Assembly (NCBI RefSeq): GCF_018263855.1
Contig: NZ_CP073318.1
Location: forward strand, 2,356,001-2,420,000
DNA from: Kutzneria sp. CA-103260
Lineage (GTDB): Bacteria > Actinomycetota > Actinomycetes > Mycobacteriales > Pseudonocardiaceae
Direction of reading: 5' to 3'
DNA length: 64,000 nucleotides
Shown here: one piece after another, positions 1-8,856 of the stretch
Numbering within the stretch: the stretch's first letter is position 1
Layout: each line of letters begins with the position of its first letter
Translations under genes and position numbers: made by a program
The notes under the pieces: model-generated
What the model was told of the DNA's origin: nothing
The model's database searches: none
What the model saw: the letters and a program-made list of their open reading frames with translations, nothing else

Positions 1-939
1 CGCCGCATCGTGGCCGGAGGATCGCCGTTCGAGCCGCCGTTCGCGCTCGGGCATGAAGCGGTCGGTGAGGTGCTCGAGGTCGGCGACGATGCCGGGTCGT
101 TGGCGCCCGGTGATCTCGTGGTGATTCCGTGGCACATCAGCTGCGGGGGGTGCGTGAACTGCCTGCGCGGGTTGCCCGGCACCTGCAGTTCGGTCCCGCG
201 GTTGGCTTCGTACGGCACCACGGCAGGAGGAAAGTGGGGCGGCCTGTTCGACGAGGTCGTCCGGGTGCCGTGGGCCGCGCACAACCTCGTGGCGCTACCC
301 GCGACGGTTGACCCGCGCGTGGCCGCCTCGTCGGCCGACAACCTGACCGACGCGTTCCGTGCCGTCGCGCCCGTGCTGCGCGCGGACCCGGCGGCAAGCG
401 TGCTCGTCGTCGGCGGCACCGCCAGTCTCGGCCTGCTGACCGTCCTGTGTGCCCGAACTCTGCGAGCCGCGGCCGTGACGTACGCCGACACCGACGCCGG
501 GCGCCTGGCAAAGGCCGCCGAACTGGGGGCGACGGCGCTCGCTCTCGCCGAGTATCCCGACCGCGTCGACGGGGATTTCGACCTGGTGGTCGATGCCTCG
601 GCCAACAAGGCCGGCTTCCGCTGCGCGCTGCTGTCGACCCGGCCGGGCGGCACCTGCGTCATCCGATCGATCTACTTCGGCGACGTCCCGCTCCCTTACT
701 TCTCCCTCTACGCCACCGGCATCACCCTCGTGACCGGCCCGCCGCACGCCACGCCCCTGGTCCCGGACGTGCTGGCGCTGATCGCGGACGGCTCACTCGA
801 CCCGTCACCGATCCTCGCCGGCCCGTACGACTGCGCCGATGCGGTGGACGTCCTGCTGGCGCCGCCACCCGGCAAGCCCCAGTTCATCCGCCCCCGGATC
901 ATGTCGGACCGTCACGCTGACAGGGGTGCGGTTCGGTGA
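1..939 (+). CDS. Zinc-dependent alcohol dehydrogenase, 5' end cut by window
   Basis: Medium-chain zinc alcohol dehydrogenase, NAD(P)-dependent oxidation of an alcohol or reduction of an aldehyde; substrate unknown. The frame is open to the left edge, so the N-terminus (first catalytic Zn ligand) lies outside the window. Visible are the catalytic GHE motif, a structural-zinc CxxCxxCx(n)C loop (CGGCVNCLRGLPGTC) and a Rossmann segment around VLVVGGTASLGLLTVL. The stop overlaps the GTG of the next gene (GTGA), so the two are translationally coupled. Confidence 0.85.
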   Translation, partial: RRIVAGGSPFEPPFALGHEAVGEVLEVGDDAGSLAPGDLVVIPWHISCGGCVNCLRGLPGTCSSVPRLASYGTTAGGKWGGLFDEVVRVPWAAHNLVALPATVDPRVAASSADNLTDAFRAVAPVLRADPAASVLVVGGTASLGLLTVLCARTLRAAAVTYADTDAGRLAKAAELGATALALAEYPDRVDGDFDLVVDASANKAGFRCALLSTRPGGTCVIRSIYFGDVPLPYFSLYATGITLVTGPPHATPLVPDVLALIADGSLDPSPILAGPYDCADAVDVLLAPPPGKPQFIRPRIMSDRHADRGAVR

Positions 940-1247
940 ACTACGTCGTCAGCGCAACCTGGATCGCGCGTGCCGACGTTGAGCCCGAGGTAGCCGCGGC
1001 GCTGCGCGAACTCGCCGCACACACGCGCATGGAGCCGGGCAATCTCGCCTACATCCCGTACCACGATCCCGCCGACCCGACGCGTTTCGGGATCTTCGAG
1101 GTCTACACCGACGAGAACGCCTTCGCGGCCCACCTGGACTCGCCGCACTTCCACCAGTTCGCCGTCGGCCGCGCCCTACCGCTGCTCGACCACCGTGGCC
1201 GCGAGACGTTCCGCACCCTCATCGCCTTACCGGAGCACCGCAAGTGA
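936..1247 (+). CDS. ABM-domain putative quinol monooxygenase
   Basis: 103 aa, the size of YgiN/ABM (antibiotic biosynthesis monooxygenase) proteins: small alpha+beta-barrel dimers that oxidise quinols or aromatic compounds without cofactors. The core FGIFEVYTDENAFAAHLDSPHFHQF is typical (E-x-Y-x(6)-HxxSxHF). GTG start overlaps the stop of the dehydrogenase by 4 bp, so the pair probably works on the same small carbonyl or aromatic substrate. It is convergent with the regulator that follows. Confidence 0.75.
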   Translation: MNYVVSATWIARADVEPEVAAALRELAAHTRMEPGNLAYIPYHDPADPTRFGIFEVYTDENAFAAHLDSPHFHQFAVGRALPLLDHRGRETFRTLIALPEHRK

Positions 1248-1277
1248 GGTGATGCGCAGGCTGGAGCGGCTTCGATG

Positions 1278-4082
1278 TCAGTGGTCGAGTTGTCGCTGGA
1301 CGCGGTCGGCGTCCTGGTCGCGTCCTTGCTGCCGGAACAGTTCCAGCGCCTTTCGCCACTGCGCGCGGGCCTGCTCGTGTTCGCCGAGGGCGGCATGCGC
1401 GTCGCCGAGTTTCTCGTGGATCTCGGAGACAAGGACGTCGTGGCCGCGATCGCGGTACCGGGAAAGTGCCTCCTGGTAGTACTCGACGGCCTGCCGGTGA
1501 CGGCCACTGTGGTGGGCGATGTAGCCCAGACTGTCCAGCGTCGCGGCATCGCCCGCGACGCCGTCGAGGCTTCGCTGTATCGCGAGGGCGGCCTCGCAGT
1601 GGGTGCGGGCCGCGTCGAAGTCGCCCAGCTGGGCCAGGTAGTACCCCCTCTGGTTGAGGGCTGCCGCCTCCCGCGCCGGCTCGCCGAGCGTGCGGCTGAG
1701 GTCCACGAGGCGGGTGCCGTGCTCCAGAGCCCGCGGGTAGTTGTCCTGGCTCCGCCAAGCCCAGCCGAGCACGCGGTGGGTCTCGAACTGCTGGTCGATG
1801 TCGTGGTGTTCCTCGGCCAGGGCAAGGGCCCGGTGCAGGTACGCGATCGCCTCGCCGTGGCGTCCCAGATCGGCGAGCGCACTGCCCAGGCGCCGGTGGG
1901 CAAACATGGCGGCGCGGGGGTCGGTCAGGTGGGCGGTGGCGTCCAGCGCGGCCTGCCACACGACGACGTGGTCGTGGCGGTGGCCTCGTCGGACCTGGTA
2001 GGTGTTCAGCGACCACGCGATCTGCCACACGAGGCCGTGCCAGGCGTGGGTGACGGCGACCTGCTGGGCGGCCATCAGACCGGCGTACTCCGCGTCGAGC
2101 CACACCAGCGCGGCCGATGCGTCGGCCAACGGCTGGGGCTGCGCGCCGGAGGCTGGTTCGAGCCTGATCGGCGTACGGTGCGGGGTCAGGAGACGCCCGG
2201 CGCTGTAGCCGGTCTGAGCGTAGAGGTCGACCACCCGTCGCAGCGCGGCCTGCTGCTCGGCGTCGGTGTCGTGGAGGCGGACCAGTTCGGCGGTGTACAC
2301 GCGCAGCAGGTCGTGCAGGACGTGTCGGCCCGGGGAGTGTTCGGTGATCAGGTGTGCGCGGGTCAGCTCGGCCAGGGCGTGGCGGGTCGTGTCGAGATCG
2401 TGGCCGACCAGACTGGCGGTCGTGAGAAGGCTGACGTCCGGGCCGGGATGCAGGCCGATCAGCCGGAAGACGCGGGCTGTCGTCGGGGTGAGGGTGCGGT
2501 AGGACCAGGAGAACACCGCGCGGACGTCCGCGGTGGCGTCGCCGGTGGTCAGCGCGTCCAACGGGTGGCCGGTGTCGCGCAGGTCGGTGACGAAGGCGGC
2601 CAGCGGCCGGTTCGGCTGCAGGGCGGCATGCGCCGCGGCGATGTTCAGGGCCAGCGGTAGTCGGGCGCAGCGGTGGATCAGCTCGTCGACGGCGGTCTGT
2701 TCGCGGGCGACGCGGTCCCGGCCCAGACGGCGGATCAGCAGGTCGCGGGCTTCGTCCTGGCTGAGCAGGTCCAGGGTCAGCGGCACGGCGCCGTCCAGGG
2801 CGACCAGGCTGGTCAGCTGGTCGCGGCTGGTGACCAGCACCAGGCAGCCGGGTGCGCCGGGCAGCAGCGGCCGCACCTGGTTGGTGTCGCGGGCGTTGTC
2901 CAGGACGATCAGCATTCGCCGTCGGGCCAGTTGGGTGCGGTAGAGCGCGATCTGCTCGTCCGGGTCCGCCGGGACGCTCTGCTCGGGCACACCCAGCGCG
3001 GTCAGGAACCGGAACAGCGCGGTCATGGGGGACAGCGGGTCGCCGGCGGGGTCGAAGCCGCGCAGGTTGACGTACAGCTGGCCGTCGGGGAACTGGTCGG
3101 CGTGCAGATGTCCCCAGTGCAGCGCCAGCGCGGTCTTGCCGATCCCGGCGGTGCCGACGATCGCTGTGATCACCATCAGCGGCGAACCGCTCAACGCCGT
3201 CACTTGGGCGCCGAGGTGGCGGACCTCCCGCGCGCGGCCGACAAAATGCGCGCTGGGCGGCGGAAGTTGCCGCGGCACCACGCGTGGCGCAGGCCTGAGT
3301 TGCCTGGTGGGCTCGGGTGCCGGGCCGGTGGGCCTGTTGGTCAGCACCGCCTGGTGCAACCGCTGCAACTCCGGCCCCGGGTTGATGCCCAACTCCTCGC
3401 CGAGAATCCTGCTGGCCCGGCGGTAGGCATCCAGTGCCTCGGCCGTCCGCCCGGACCGGTCCAGGGCGAGCATCAGCTGCGCCCACATCCGTTCCCGCAA
3501 CGGGTGCTCGGTGGTCATCGCCATCAGTTCGGTGATCCGTCCGGCGTGACAGCCACGGTCCAGATCGAGGTCGATACGCTGTTCCAGGGCGGCCAGCCGC
3601 TGCTCGACCAGCCCCGGCGCCACCTCGCGGCGCAGCACGTCGCTCGGCACGTCCGCCAACGGCTCCCCGCGCCACAGCGCCAACGCCTCGTCCAGCAGCA
3701 TCGCGGCCGACTCCGGTTGGCCGGTCAACGCCGTGGACTGGGCGGAGCTCACCGCGGACCGGAACCGGTGCACGTCGACCGCGTCGGCCGGCACCGCGAG
3801 GCGATACCCGGCGGCCGAGCTGACCAGCGGGCTCGGTTCGGCATCGACTCGAAGGACGCGGCGCAGCCGCAGCACGTAGTTCTGCAGGGTGTTGCGCGCA
3901 CTGTGCGGAGTCCGATCACCCCACAGGCACGTGATCAGCCGCTCCACCGGCACCGGTTCACCGGCCGCGAGCGTCAGCACCGCGATCAGGACCCGCTGCT
4001 TGGCCGCCGTGACGGGAATCGCGATACCATCGCACCGGACCTCCAGGGGCCCCAGCAGACGGAATACCCATCTTTCGTGCAC
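1278..4082 (-). CDS. AfsR/SARP-type transcriptional activator with NB-ARC and TPR domains
   Basis: About 934 aa. Order: OmpR-type winged helix (FRLLGPLEVRCDG, roughly 1-95), bacterial transcriptional activation domain (about 100-245), NB-ARC ATPase with Walker A GTAGIGKTAL and Walker B RRMLIVLDNARD (about 290-560), then TPR repeats. This is the large SARP class that activates antibiotic clusters in actinomycetes. I place the start at GTG 4082 because AAGGGGAAG precedes it by 6 nt and the winged helix follows at once; an open frame extends upstream to 4310. It is divergent from the XRE regulator and may control the cluster at 8857-38228 (inference). Confidence 0.85.
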   Translation of the reverse strand: MHERWVFRLLGPLEVRCDGIAIPVTAAKQRVLIAVLTLAAGEPVPVERLITCLWGDRTPHSARNTLQNYVLRLRRVLRVDAEPSPLVSSAAGYRLAVPADAVDVHRFRSAVSSAQSTALTGQPESAAMLLDEALALWRGEPLADVPSDVLRREVAPGLVEQRLAALEQRIDLDLDRGCHAGRITELMAMTTEHPLRERMWAQLMLALDRSGRTAEALDAYRRASRILGEELGINPGPELQRLHQAVLTNRPTGPAPEPTRQLRPAPRVVPRQLPPPSAHFVGRAREVRHLGAQVTALSGSPLMVITAIVGTAGIGKTALALHWGHLHADQFPDGQLYVNLRGFDPAGDPLSPMTALFRFLTALGVPEQSVPADPDEQIALYRTQLARRRMLIVLDNARDTNQVRPLLPGAPGCLVLVTSRDQLTSLVALDGAVPLTLDLLSQDEARDLLIRRLGRDRVAREQTAVDELIHRCARLPLALNIAAAHAALQPNRPLAAFVTDLRDTGHPLDALTTGDATADVRAVFSWSYRTLTPTTARVFRLIGLHPGPDVSLLTTASLVGHDLDTTRHALAELTRAHLITEHSPGRHVLHDLLRVYTAELVRLHDTDAEQQAALRRVVDLYAQTGYSAGRLLTPHRTPIRLEPASGAQPQPLADASAALVWLDAEYAGLMAAQQVAVTHAWHGLVWQIAWSLNTYQVRRGHRHDHVVVWQAALDATAHLTDPRAAMFAHRRLGSALADLGRHGEAIAYLHRALALAEEHHDIDQQFETHRVLGWAWRSQDNYPRALEHGTRLVDLSRTLGEPAREAAALNQRGYYLAQLGDFDAARTHCEAALAIQRSLDGVAGDAATLDSLGYIAHHSGRHRQAVEYYQEALSRYRDRGHDVLVSEIHEKLGDAHAALGEHEQARAQWRKALELFRQQGRDQDADRVQRQLDH

Positions 4083-4457
4083 GAAATGCTTCCCCTTCGC
4101 ACGGCCGGGCTGTTCGTCGGGTCCAAGCATGAGCCGGGCGACAGTGCCACAGGTTCGGCGAGACTGTCCAGCGACCAGGCGGCGACCGGGACGTGACCGT
4201 TGCCGACTAGGGTGTGAGCGGCCTTTTCCGTGCTTTATGAAATGTGGAGCGTTGGTGCGGTGCGAATCGGCGGCGGCTGACGGCAAGCGATATGCACTGC
4301 TGTCTGTCACCGTTTGTTACGCAGGGTTGGTGACGTCATTGTGAGTACTTTCGGTATGTCAATCGCCAGCAATTCGCGTGGCCTCGTATTCCTGGTCCGT
4401 CCATCGGGCGTCGCGCCGGTGTGGGTGTCGTGTCGCCTGGGTGGGGTGGTGTAGCCG
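4083..4457. promoter_or_regulatory. Divergent intergenic region between two regulators
   Basis: About 375 bp separating the SARP-like gene (leftward) and the XRE-like gene (rightward). It is AT-richer around 4210-4370 and presumably carries both promoters. I see no clear SARP heptamer repeats or other definite operator. Confidence 0.4.
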
Positions 4458-5333
4458 ATGCGGGAGCAGGCCGCGGCGACCACGCGGGAAGCGCTGGCCG
4501 ATTTCCTCCGACGGCGACGCGAGGCGCTGTCGCCGGAGATGGTGGGGCTGCCGGCCGGTCAACGGCGTCGGACGCCGGGGTTGCGTCGGGACGAGGTCGC
4601 GCGGTTGGCGGCGATGTCGACGACCTACTACGAACGGCTGGAGCAGGGGCGTGGCCCGCAGCCCTCGGCGGCGATCCTCGCCGGGCTGGCGCGGGCGTTG
4701 CGGCTGGACGTCGACGAGCGCTCCTACCTCTACCTGCTGGCCGGGCACGCCATGCCCAGGGCGGTGCCGGACTGTGGCATCGATTCGGGGCTGCTGACGA
4801 TCATGCGGGCGCTGGACGGGACCTGCCCCGCGGTCATCACCGACGACCTGGCCACCATCGTGGCGCAGAACAAGTTGTACACAGCGGTGTTCGGTCTCGT
4901 CGCCGGACTGCCGGGCTGGGAGGGCAACCTGTTCTGGCGCTGGTTCGGGCCGGGCCGGCGGCGGGTGGTGAACTCGGCGGAGCAGCAGGAGGCCATCGGG
5001 CGCAGTCACGTCGGCTACCTGCGGGTGATCGTGGCTCAGCGTGGCTACGACGCGGCCTCGACGGCGTTGGTGGCCGAGCTCCGCGCCGCGAGCGCGGAGT
5101 TCAAGCGGCTGTGGGACGACCACCGGGTGTCGAGATCCTGGGCGATCGTGAGCGTGCTGGGCGATCGCGTCGGCCGGCTGGACCTCGACTTCGCGCTGAT
5201 GGTGAGCCGCCGGTCGGGGCAGCGTCTGTGCACGATGCAGGCGGTTCCCGGCACGCCTACCCAGGAGCGGTTGACCCGGCTCGTCGACATCGCCGGGCGA
5301 GAACCCAGGCCGGTGTCGGTGGCACGCGGCTGA
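4458..5333 (+). CDS. XRE-family regulator with MmyB-like ligand-binding domain
   Basis: 291 aa. N-terminal Cro/C1 helix-turn-helix (about 10-85: TPGLRRDEVARLAAMSTTYY then ERLEQGRG) followed by a C-terminal PAS-like MmyB domain. The DEVARLA..S..YY..LEQGR pattern is the hallmark of the MmyB/actinobacterial methylenomycin-regulator-like family, many of which bind fatty-acyl or small ligands. Single gene between the divergent SARP-like gene and the convergent LAL regulator. Confidence 0.85.
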   Translation: MREQAAATTREALADFLRRRREALSPEMVGLPAGQRRRTPGLRRDEVARLAAMSTTYYERLEQGRGPQPSAAILAGLARALRLDVDERSYLYLLAGHAMPRAVPDCGIDSGLLTIMRALDGTCPAVITDDLATIVAQNKLYTAVFGLVAGLPGWEGNLFWRWFGPGRRRVVNSAEQQEAIGRSHVGYLRVIVAQRGYDAASTALVAELRAASAEFKRLWDDHRVSRSWAIVSVLGDRVGRLDLDFALMVSRRSGQRLCTMQAVPGTPTQERLTRLVDIAGREPRPVSVARG

Positions 5334-5340
5334 GCCCGCA

Positions 5341-8157
5341 CTACCAGGGGGCGCCTTCCCCGGAGTCGAACATGGCGCGCAGGTCGCGGCGTGAGTGGAC
5401 GCCCAGCTTGCGGTAGGCCGCCGCCAGGTGGCTTTCCACCGTCCGGATGCCCAGGTGCAGTGACTCGGCCGCGTCGCGGTTGGTCGCGCCGTCCAGGATG
5501 GCCTGGACGACACGGCGTTCCGAGGCCGTCAGCAACGACGTGGTGGACTCCGTGCGGGTGGCGTGCTCCAGTTCGGTGCGGACCTCGCGGTGCCAGTGGC
5601 CGAGTCCGACGTCGGTGAAGATCGCCGCGGCTCGTCTCAGATCGTCCATCGCGCGTGGCCGCAGGTGCGGGCGGTTGAGGTCGAAGCGGGCTCGGGCCAG
5701 CAGGCTGCGGCCCAGTTCCGGGCGGAGGTGGCTGTGCGCGTGCTCGGCCACCGCCGCGGTCAGCCGGCCGCACGCGGTGTCGGCGTCGCCCTCGGCCGCC
5801 GCGCACAGACCCAGCAACCGGTGCCCGATGCCGCGCAGCGTGCACCGGTTGCCCTGTTCCCCGGCGGCGAGCAGCCGGTGGCCGATGGCGGCGGCCTCGG
5901 GCAACCGGCCGGCGTGGATCAGCTGCTCGCCCAGGTCGGTGTCGACGCGGAACCGGGCGCCGGTGTCGTGGTGGCCGAAGGACTCGGCCGAGTCGAGCGC
6001 CTGCCGGAGCAGGACCACCGCGTGGTCGTGGTCGCCGCGCTGGGCGGCGATCATGCCGAAGAGGTAGTCGGCGGCCATCCTCCGGGTCCGGTGCGCGGAG
6101 CCGGTCCAGGCCAACTCCGTCATCATCGTCTCCACCTGGTCGGCGTGGCCGTCGGCGAGCAGCAGCCGGCCGCGCAGCAGCGCCTTGTGGGTGGGTTCGC
6201 CGCGGATCCACGCGGCGGCCTCGTCGCTCTCGGCCAGCGCGGCCGCCGCGGCCTTGGCGTCCCCGGCCAGCAGCGCCGCCTCCGCGAGCGCCATGGACAG
6301 CACCGCGATGCGCATGTCGTCGGCGATCCGGCGGGCGTTGTCCAACGAGTCGGCCAGCACCAGCCGGGCGCCCTGCATGTCGTCGGTGATGATCAGCGCC
6401 CGGGCCAGGTAGATGTCGACCGAGAACGGCGCGGCCACCTCGGGCAGGTTCTCCGCGATGCCCAGCGCCCGCCGCACGAGCTCCCGGTCCAGCCCGTCGC
6501 CCGAGTCGGCCTGGACCTCGATGAGTTGCAGGCAGGCCCGGTAGGTGCCGAAGCCGTCCAGGCCGACCTGCTGGGCGTGGTGCAGGGCGTCGCGGGCGTG
6601 CTGGTGCCGGCGGGGGAAGTCGCCGTAGAAGCGGTCCGCGAGCAGCGTGTGCAGCAGGGCGAGGCGGCGGGGGTCGGGGTCGTGCCGCGCCGCCACGCCG
6701 GCTATCAGGGCGCGGGCGGCGTCGGGGCCGGAGACCAGGTAGCGCACCGCCGCCGTCGTCGGCAGCGCGAGCTCCAACAAGGGGGTCGGCAGCGCGGCGA
6801 TGTCGACGGGCTCCATCACCTTGAGGGCCCGATCGAAGTTGGCGCATTCGGTGTGCAGCCGGGCCGTGGTGATACGACGGCGATCCAGCTCGGGCGCGCT
6901 CGGGGCGGTGAGCCGCAGCGCCTGTTCGGCGAGGCGGGCCGCGTGCCCGATGGCGCCGCGGCTGCGGGCGTTCTCGACGACCGCGTCGAAGGCCGTGGCC
7001 ACTTCGCCGCGGATCTCGTCCGGGGTGCTGTCGTCGACCGTGCGCGCCATGTAGTGCGCCTTGGCCTCCGGTGACTCGGCTATCTCGACGAGCCGCATGA
7101 ACAACTCGTGCTGCCGTCCGGGCGAGACGACCTGCAGGGCGGCGTCGGACAGCAGCGGGCGGGCGGCGAGCCGGCCCGGCTCCACCGCGTCGACGACCCC
7201 CTGCGTGACCGCCCGGTCGAGTGCGCGGGCCGGCTCGGCGACCAGCCCGTCGAGCGCTCGCACCGCGGACCGCACGGTGGGCCGCCCGAGTGCGGACACC
7301 ACGCAGAGCGCGTCGATGACATCGGGTTCCAGCGCTCTGACCCGGGTGATCATCATGGCGTGCAGCGAACCGGGGGCGGGCACCGGCGCGCCGGGCCGGT
7401 GCTGGTCGCGGGCCCACACGCCGGCCAGTTCGACGGCCCACGCCGGATTGCCCATCGTGGCCTCACAGATCAGTTCGCTGTCCCGCAGTGAGAACGTGAT
7501 GCCGAGCCGGTCCTTGATCATGGTCCGGACCGCGGGCGGCGTCATCGGGCCGAAGGTGAGCCACTGGTCCGGCCGGAACACGTCGACCAGGGCGTTGGTC
7601 GGCGGGGGCTCCATGCGCCAGTCGAAGGGGCCGCTGATCCGCATGGTCATCAGCGTCCGGATCGGGGCGTCGGCGGCGCGCCGCAGGGCGAACGCGAGCA
7701 CGGCCTGGCTTTCCGGGTCGACCCATTGCAGGTCGTCGATGGCGAGGAACACGCGCGGCCCCTCGCAGCTGGTCAGGGCGGTCTGCAGCGCCATGGCGAT
7801 CAGGCGCACGGACGGGCTGCGAGGCAGGTCGGGGACGCGGAGCAGCACCACTTCAAGGGCTTCGCGCTGGGGTTCGGGCAGCGTCGGGAACACCCGGTCC
7901 GCCACCGGCGCCAGCAGATCGCCGAGGACCACGTAGGGCATGGACGACTCCGCCTCCGCGGCGGTCGTGGACAGCACGCAGGCCCCCGAGGAACGGGCGG
8001 CGGCAACCGCACTGGACCAGACGGTCGACTTGCCGATGCCGGGCTCGCCCACCAGGAGCACGGCGTCGGGGTCGGTGCCTTCGGTCGCGGCGCGGTGAAT
8101 CCTGTCCCACGTCTGGTTCCGGTCGTGATGACCGCTCCGCGCGTCGAGCGGCAGCAT
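5341..8157 (-). CDS. LuxR-family LAL regulator (large ATP-binding)
   Basis: 938 aa. N-terminal AAA/NACHT-like ATPase with Walker A GEPGIGKST (residues 37-45) and a Walker B-like RVFLAIDDLQWVD, a long helical repeat middle, and a C-terminal LuxR helix-turn-helix (LTASERRVVQAILDG, ESLHLGIRTVESHLAAAYRK). This is the MalT-like LAL class common as pathway-specific activators of polyketide clusters. AAGGG lies upstream of the ATG. Its 699-bp upstream region is shared with the first cluster gene (asparagine synthase), so it is a good candidate cluster activator; that link is inference. Confidence 0.88.
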   Translation of the reverse strand: MLPLDARSGHHDRNQTWDRIHRAATEGTDPDAVLLVGEPGIGKSTVWSSAVAAARSSGACVLSTTAAEAESSMPYVVLGDLLAPVADRVFPTLPEPQREALEVVLLRVPDLPRSPSVRLIAMALQTALTSCEGPRVFLAIDDLQWVDPESQAVLAFALRRAADAPIRTLMTMRISGPFDWRMEPPPTNALVDVFRPDQWLTFGPMTPPAVRTMIKDRLGITFSLRDSELICEATMGNPAWAVELAGVWARDQHRPGAPVPAPGSLHAMMITRVRALEPDVIDALCVVSALGRPTVRSAVRALDGLVAEPARALDRAVTQGVVDAVEPGRLAARPLLSDAALQVVSPGRQHELFMRLVEIAESPEAKAHYMARTVDDSTPDEIRGEVATAFDAVVENARSRGAIGHAARLAEQALRLTAPSAPELDRRRITTARLHTECANFDRALKVMEPVDIAALPTPLLELALPTTAAVRYLVSGPDAARALIAGVAARHDPDPRRLALLHTLLADRFYGDFPRRHQHARDALHHAQQVGLDGFGTYRACLQLIEVQADSGDGLDRELVRRALGIAENLPEVAAPFSVDIYLARALIITDDMQGARLVLADSLDNARRIADDMRIAVLSMALAEAALLAGDAKAAAAALAESDEAAAWIRGEPTHKALLRGRLLLADGHADQVETMMTELAWTGSAHRTRRMAADYLFGMIAAQRGDHDHAVVLLRQALDSAESFGHHDTGARFRVDTDLGEQLIHAGRLPEAAAIGHRLLAAGEQGNRCTLRGIGHRLLGLCAAAEGDADTACGRLTAAVAEHAHSHLRPELGRSLLARARFDLNRPHLRPRAMDDLRRAAAIFTDVGLGHWHREVRTELEHATRTESTTSLLTASERRVVQAILDGATNRDAAESLHLGIRTVESHLAAAYRKLGVHSRRDLRAMFDSGEGAPW

Positions 8158-8856
8158 ACAAGTGCCCTTCCCGGCCTACGGCCCGGCTCGGTCGCCGACC
8201 CGATGGACCGCGAAGCGGGCGGCCGGCGAGATGGATGACCAACCACGTCTCATCTTCTGCTGACGCGAACCCGCCGAAGTCGCGGCGTCGACCGTCGAAG
8301 CGGCGCACGCGAGCCGCACGGCCCGGTGTCGACGACGGGCATGATCATCGATGGCGTCCCCGACCTCCGGCCCCCGCCAGTGCAGCGCAACCCCGACCCC
8401 CAGTTTCACGAGCCCGTTCCGGGCATCCGTGCTCGAGCTCGGCCGAGGAACAGACCGTGCCCGCCCTTCGACCACACCCGTTCCATCCGCACGTTACGGC
8501 CGACCAGCAGGCTCAGCCACGTACTGTCGATACGTGGCTGAGCCGTCTCTGGACGGAGTTTCGACGAGTTCGACAATCGCCGCCGGACGGGCGTAGCGGG
8601 AATCGCCCGTTGGTCGCCTCGGTCGCTACGGTCACGCAGGTGGGACGGCGGGCTACGGAGATTCGGATCGCCATCTACGTAGTCCATTCCCTGATATCTC
8701 CGTATTTGGGGCGCGTCGATCGGTAGTTGTTTGCCTTGACCATGCGACTTCGCCCCTGTTTGACTTGTCACCGAAGCCGCGACCGGGCGGTCGAATTGTT
8801 TTCCTTGGTGGTTCCCGCCGCCGGTCCGACCATTTCACTCACACTGGGGGATACAC
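8158..8856. promoter_or_regulatory. Long divergent regulatory region ahead of the cluster operon
   Basis: 699 bp without a credible gene; frames crossing it lack a ribosome site and family likeness. It holds the perfect inverted repeat at 8511-8543 and a direct repeat at 8728-8769. The 3' part (8690-8850) is AT-richer than its surroundings, with TTGACC/TTGACT hexamers that could be -35 boxes. GGGGGAT precedes the ATG at 8857. Confidence 0.55.
8511..8543. repeat. Perfect 13-bp inverted repeat, candidate operator
   Basis: GCTCAGCCACGTA (8511-8523) and its exact reverse complement TACGTGGCTGAGC (8531-8543) flank CTGTCGA. It lies between two divergent genes, so it cannot terminate either of them, and no U-tract follows; a protein-binding site is more likely than a terminator. 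Confidence 0.6.

Noticed and set aside
2673..4196. 507-aa plus-strand frame over the SARP-like gene
   Set aside because: Antisense to NB-ARC/BTAD motifs; no family likeness or ribosome site.
8511..8543. Rho-independent terminator
   Set aside because: Lies between divergent genes with no upstream transcript to end and no T-run.
8235..8726. 163-aa frame in the divergent region before the cluster
   Set aside because: No domain, poor codon pattern and it spans the perfect inverted repeat; treated as regulatory DNA.
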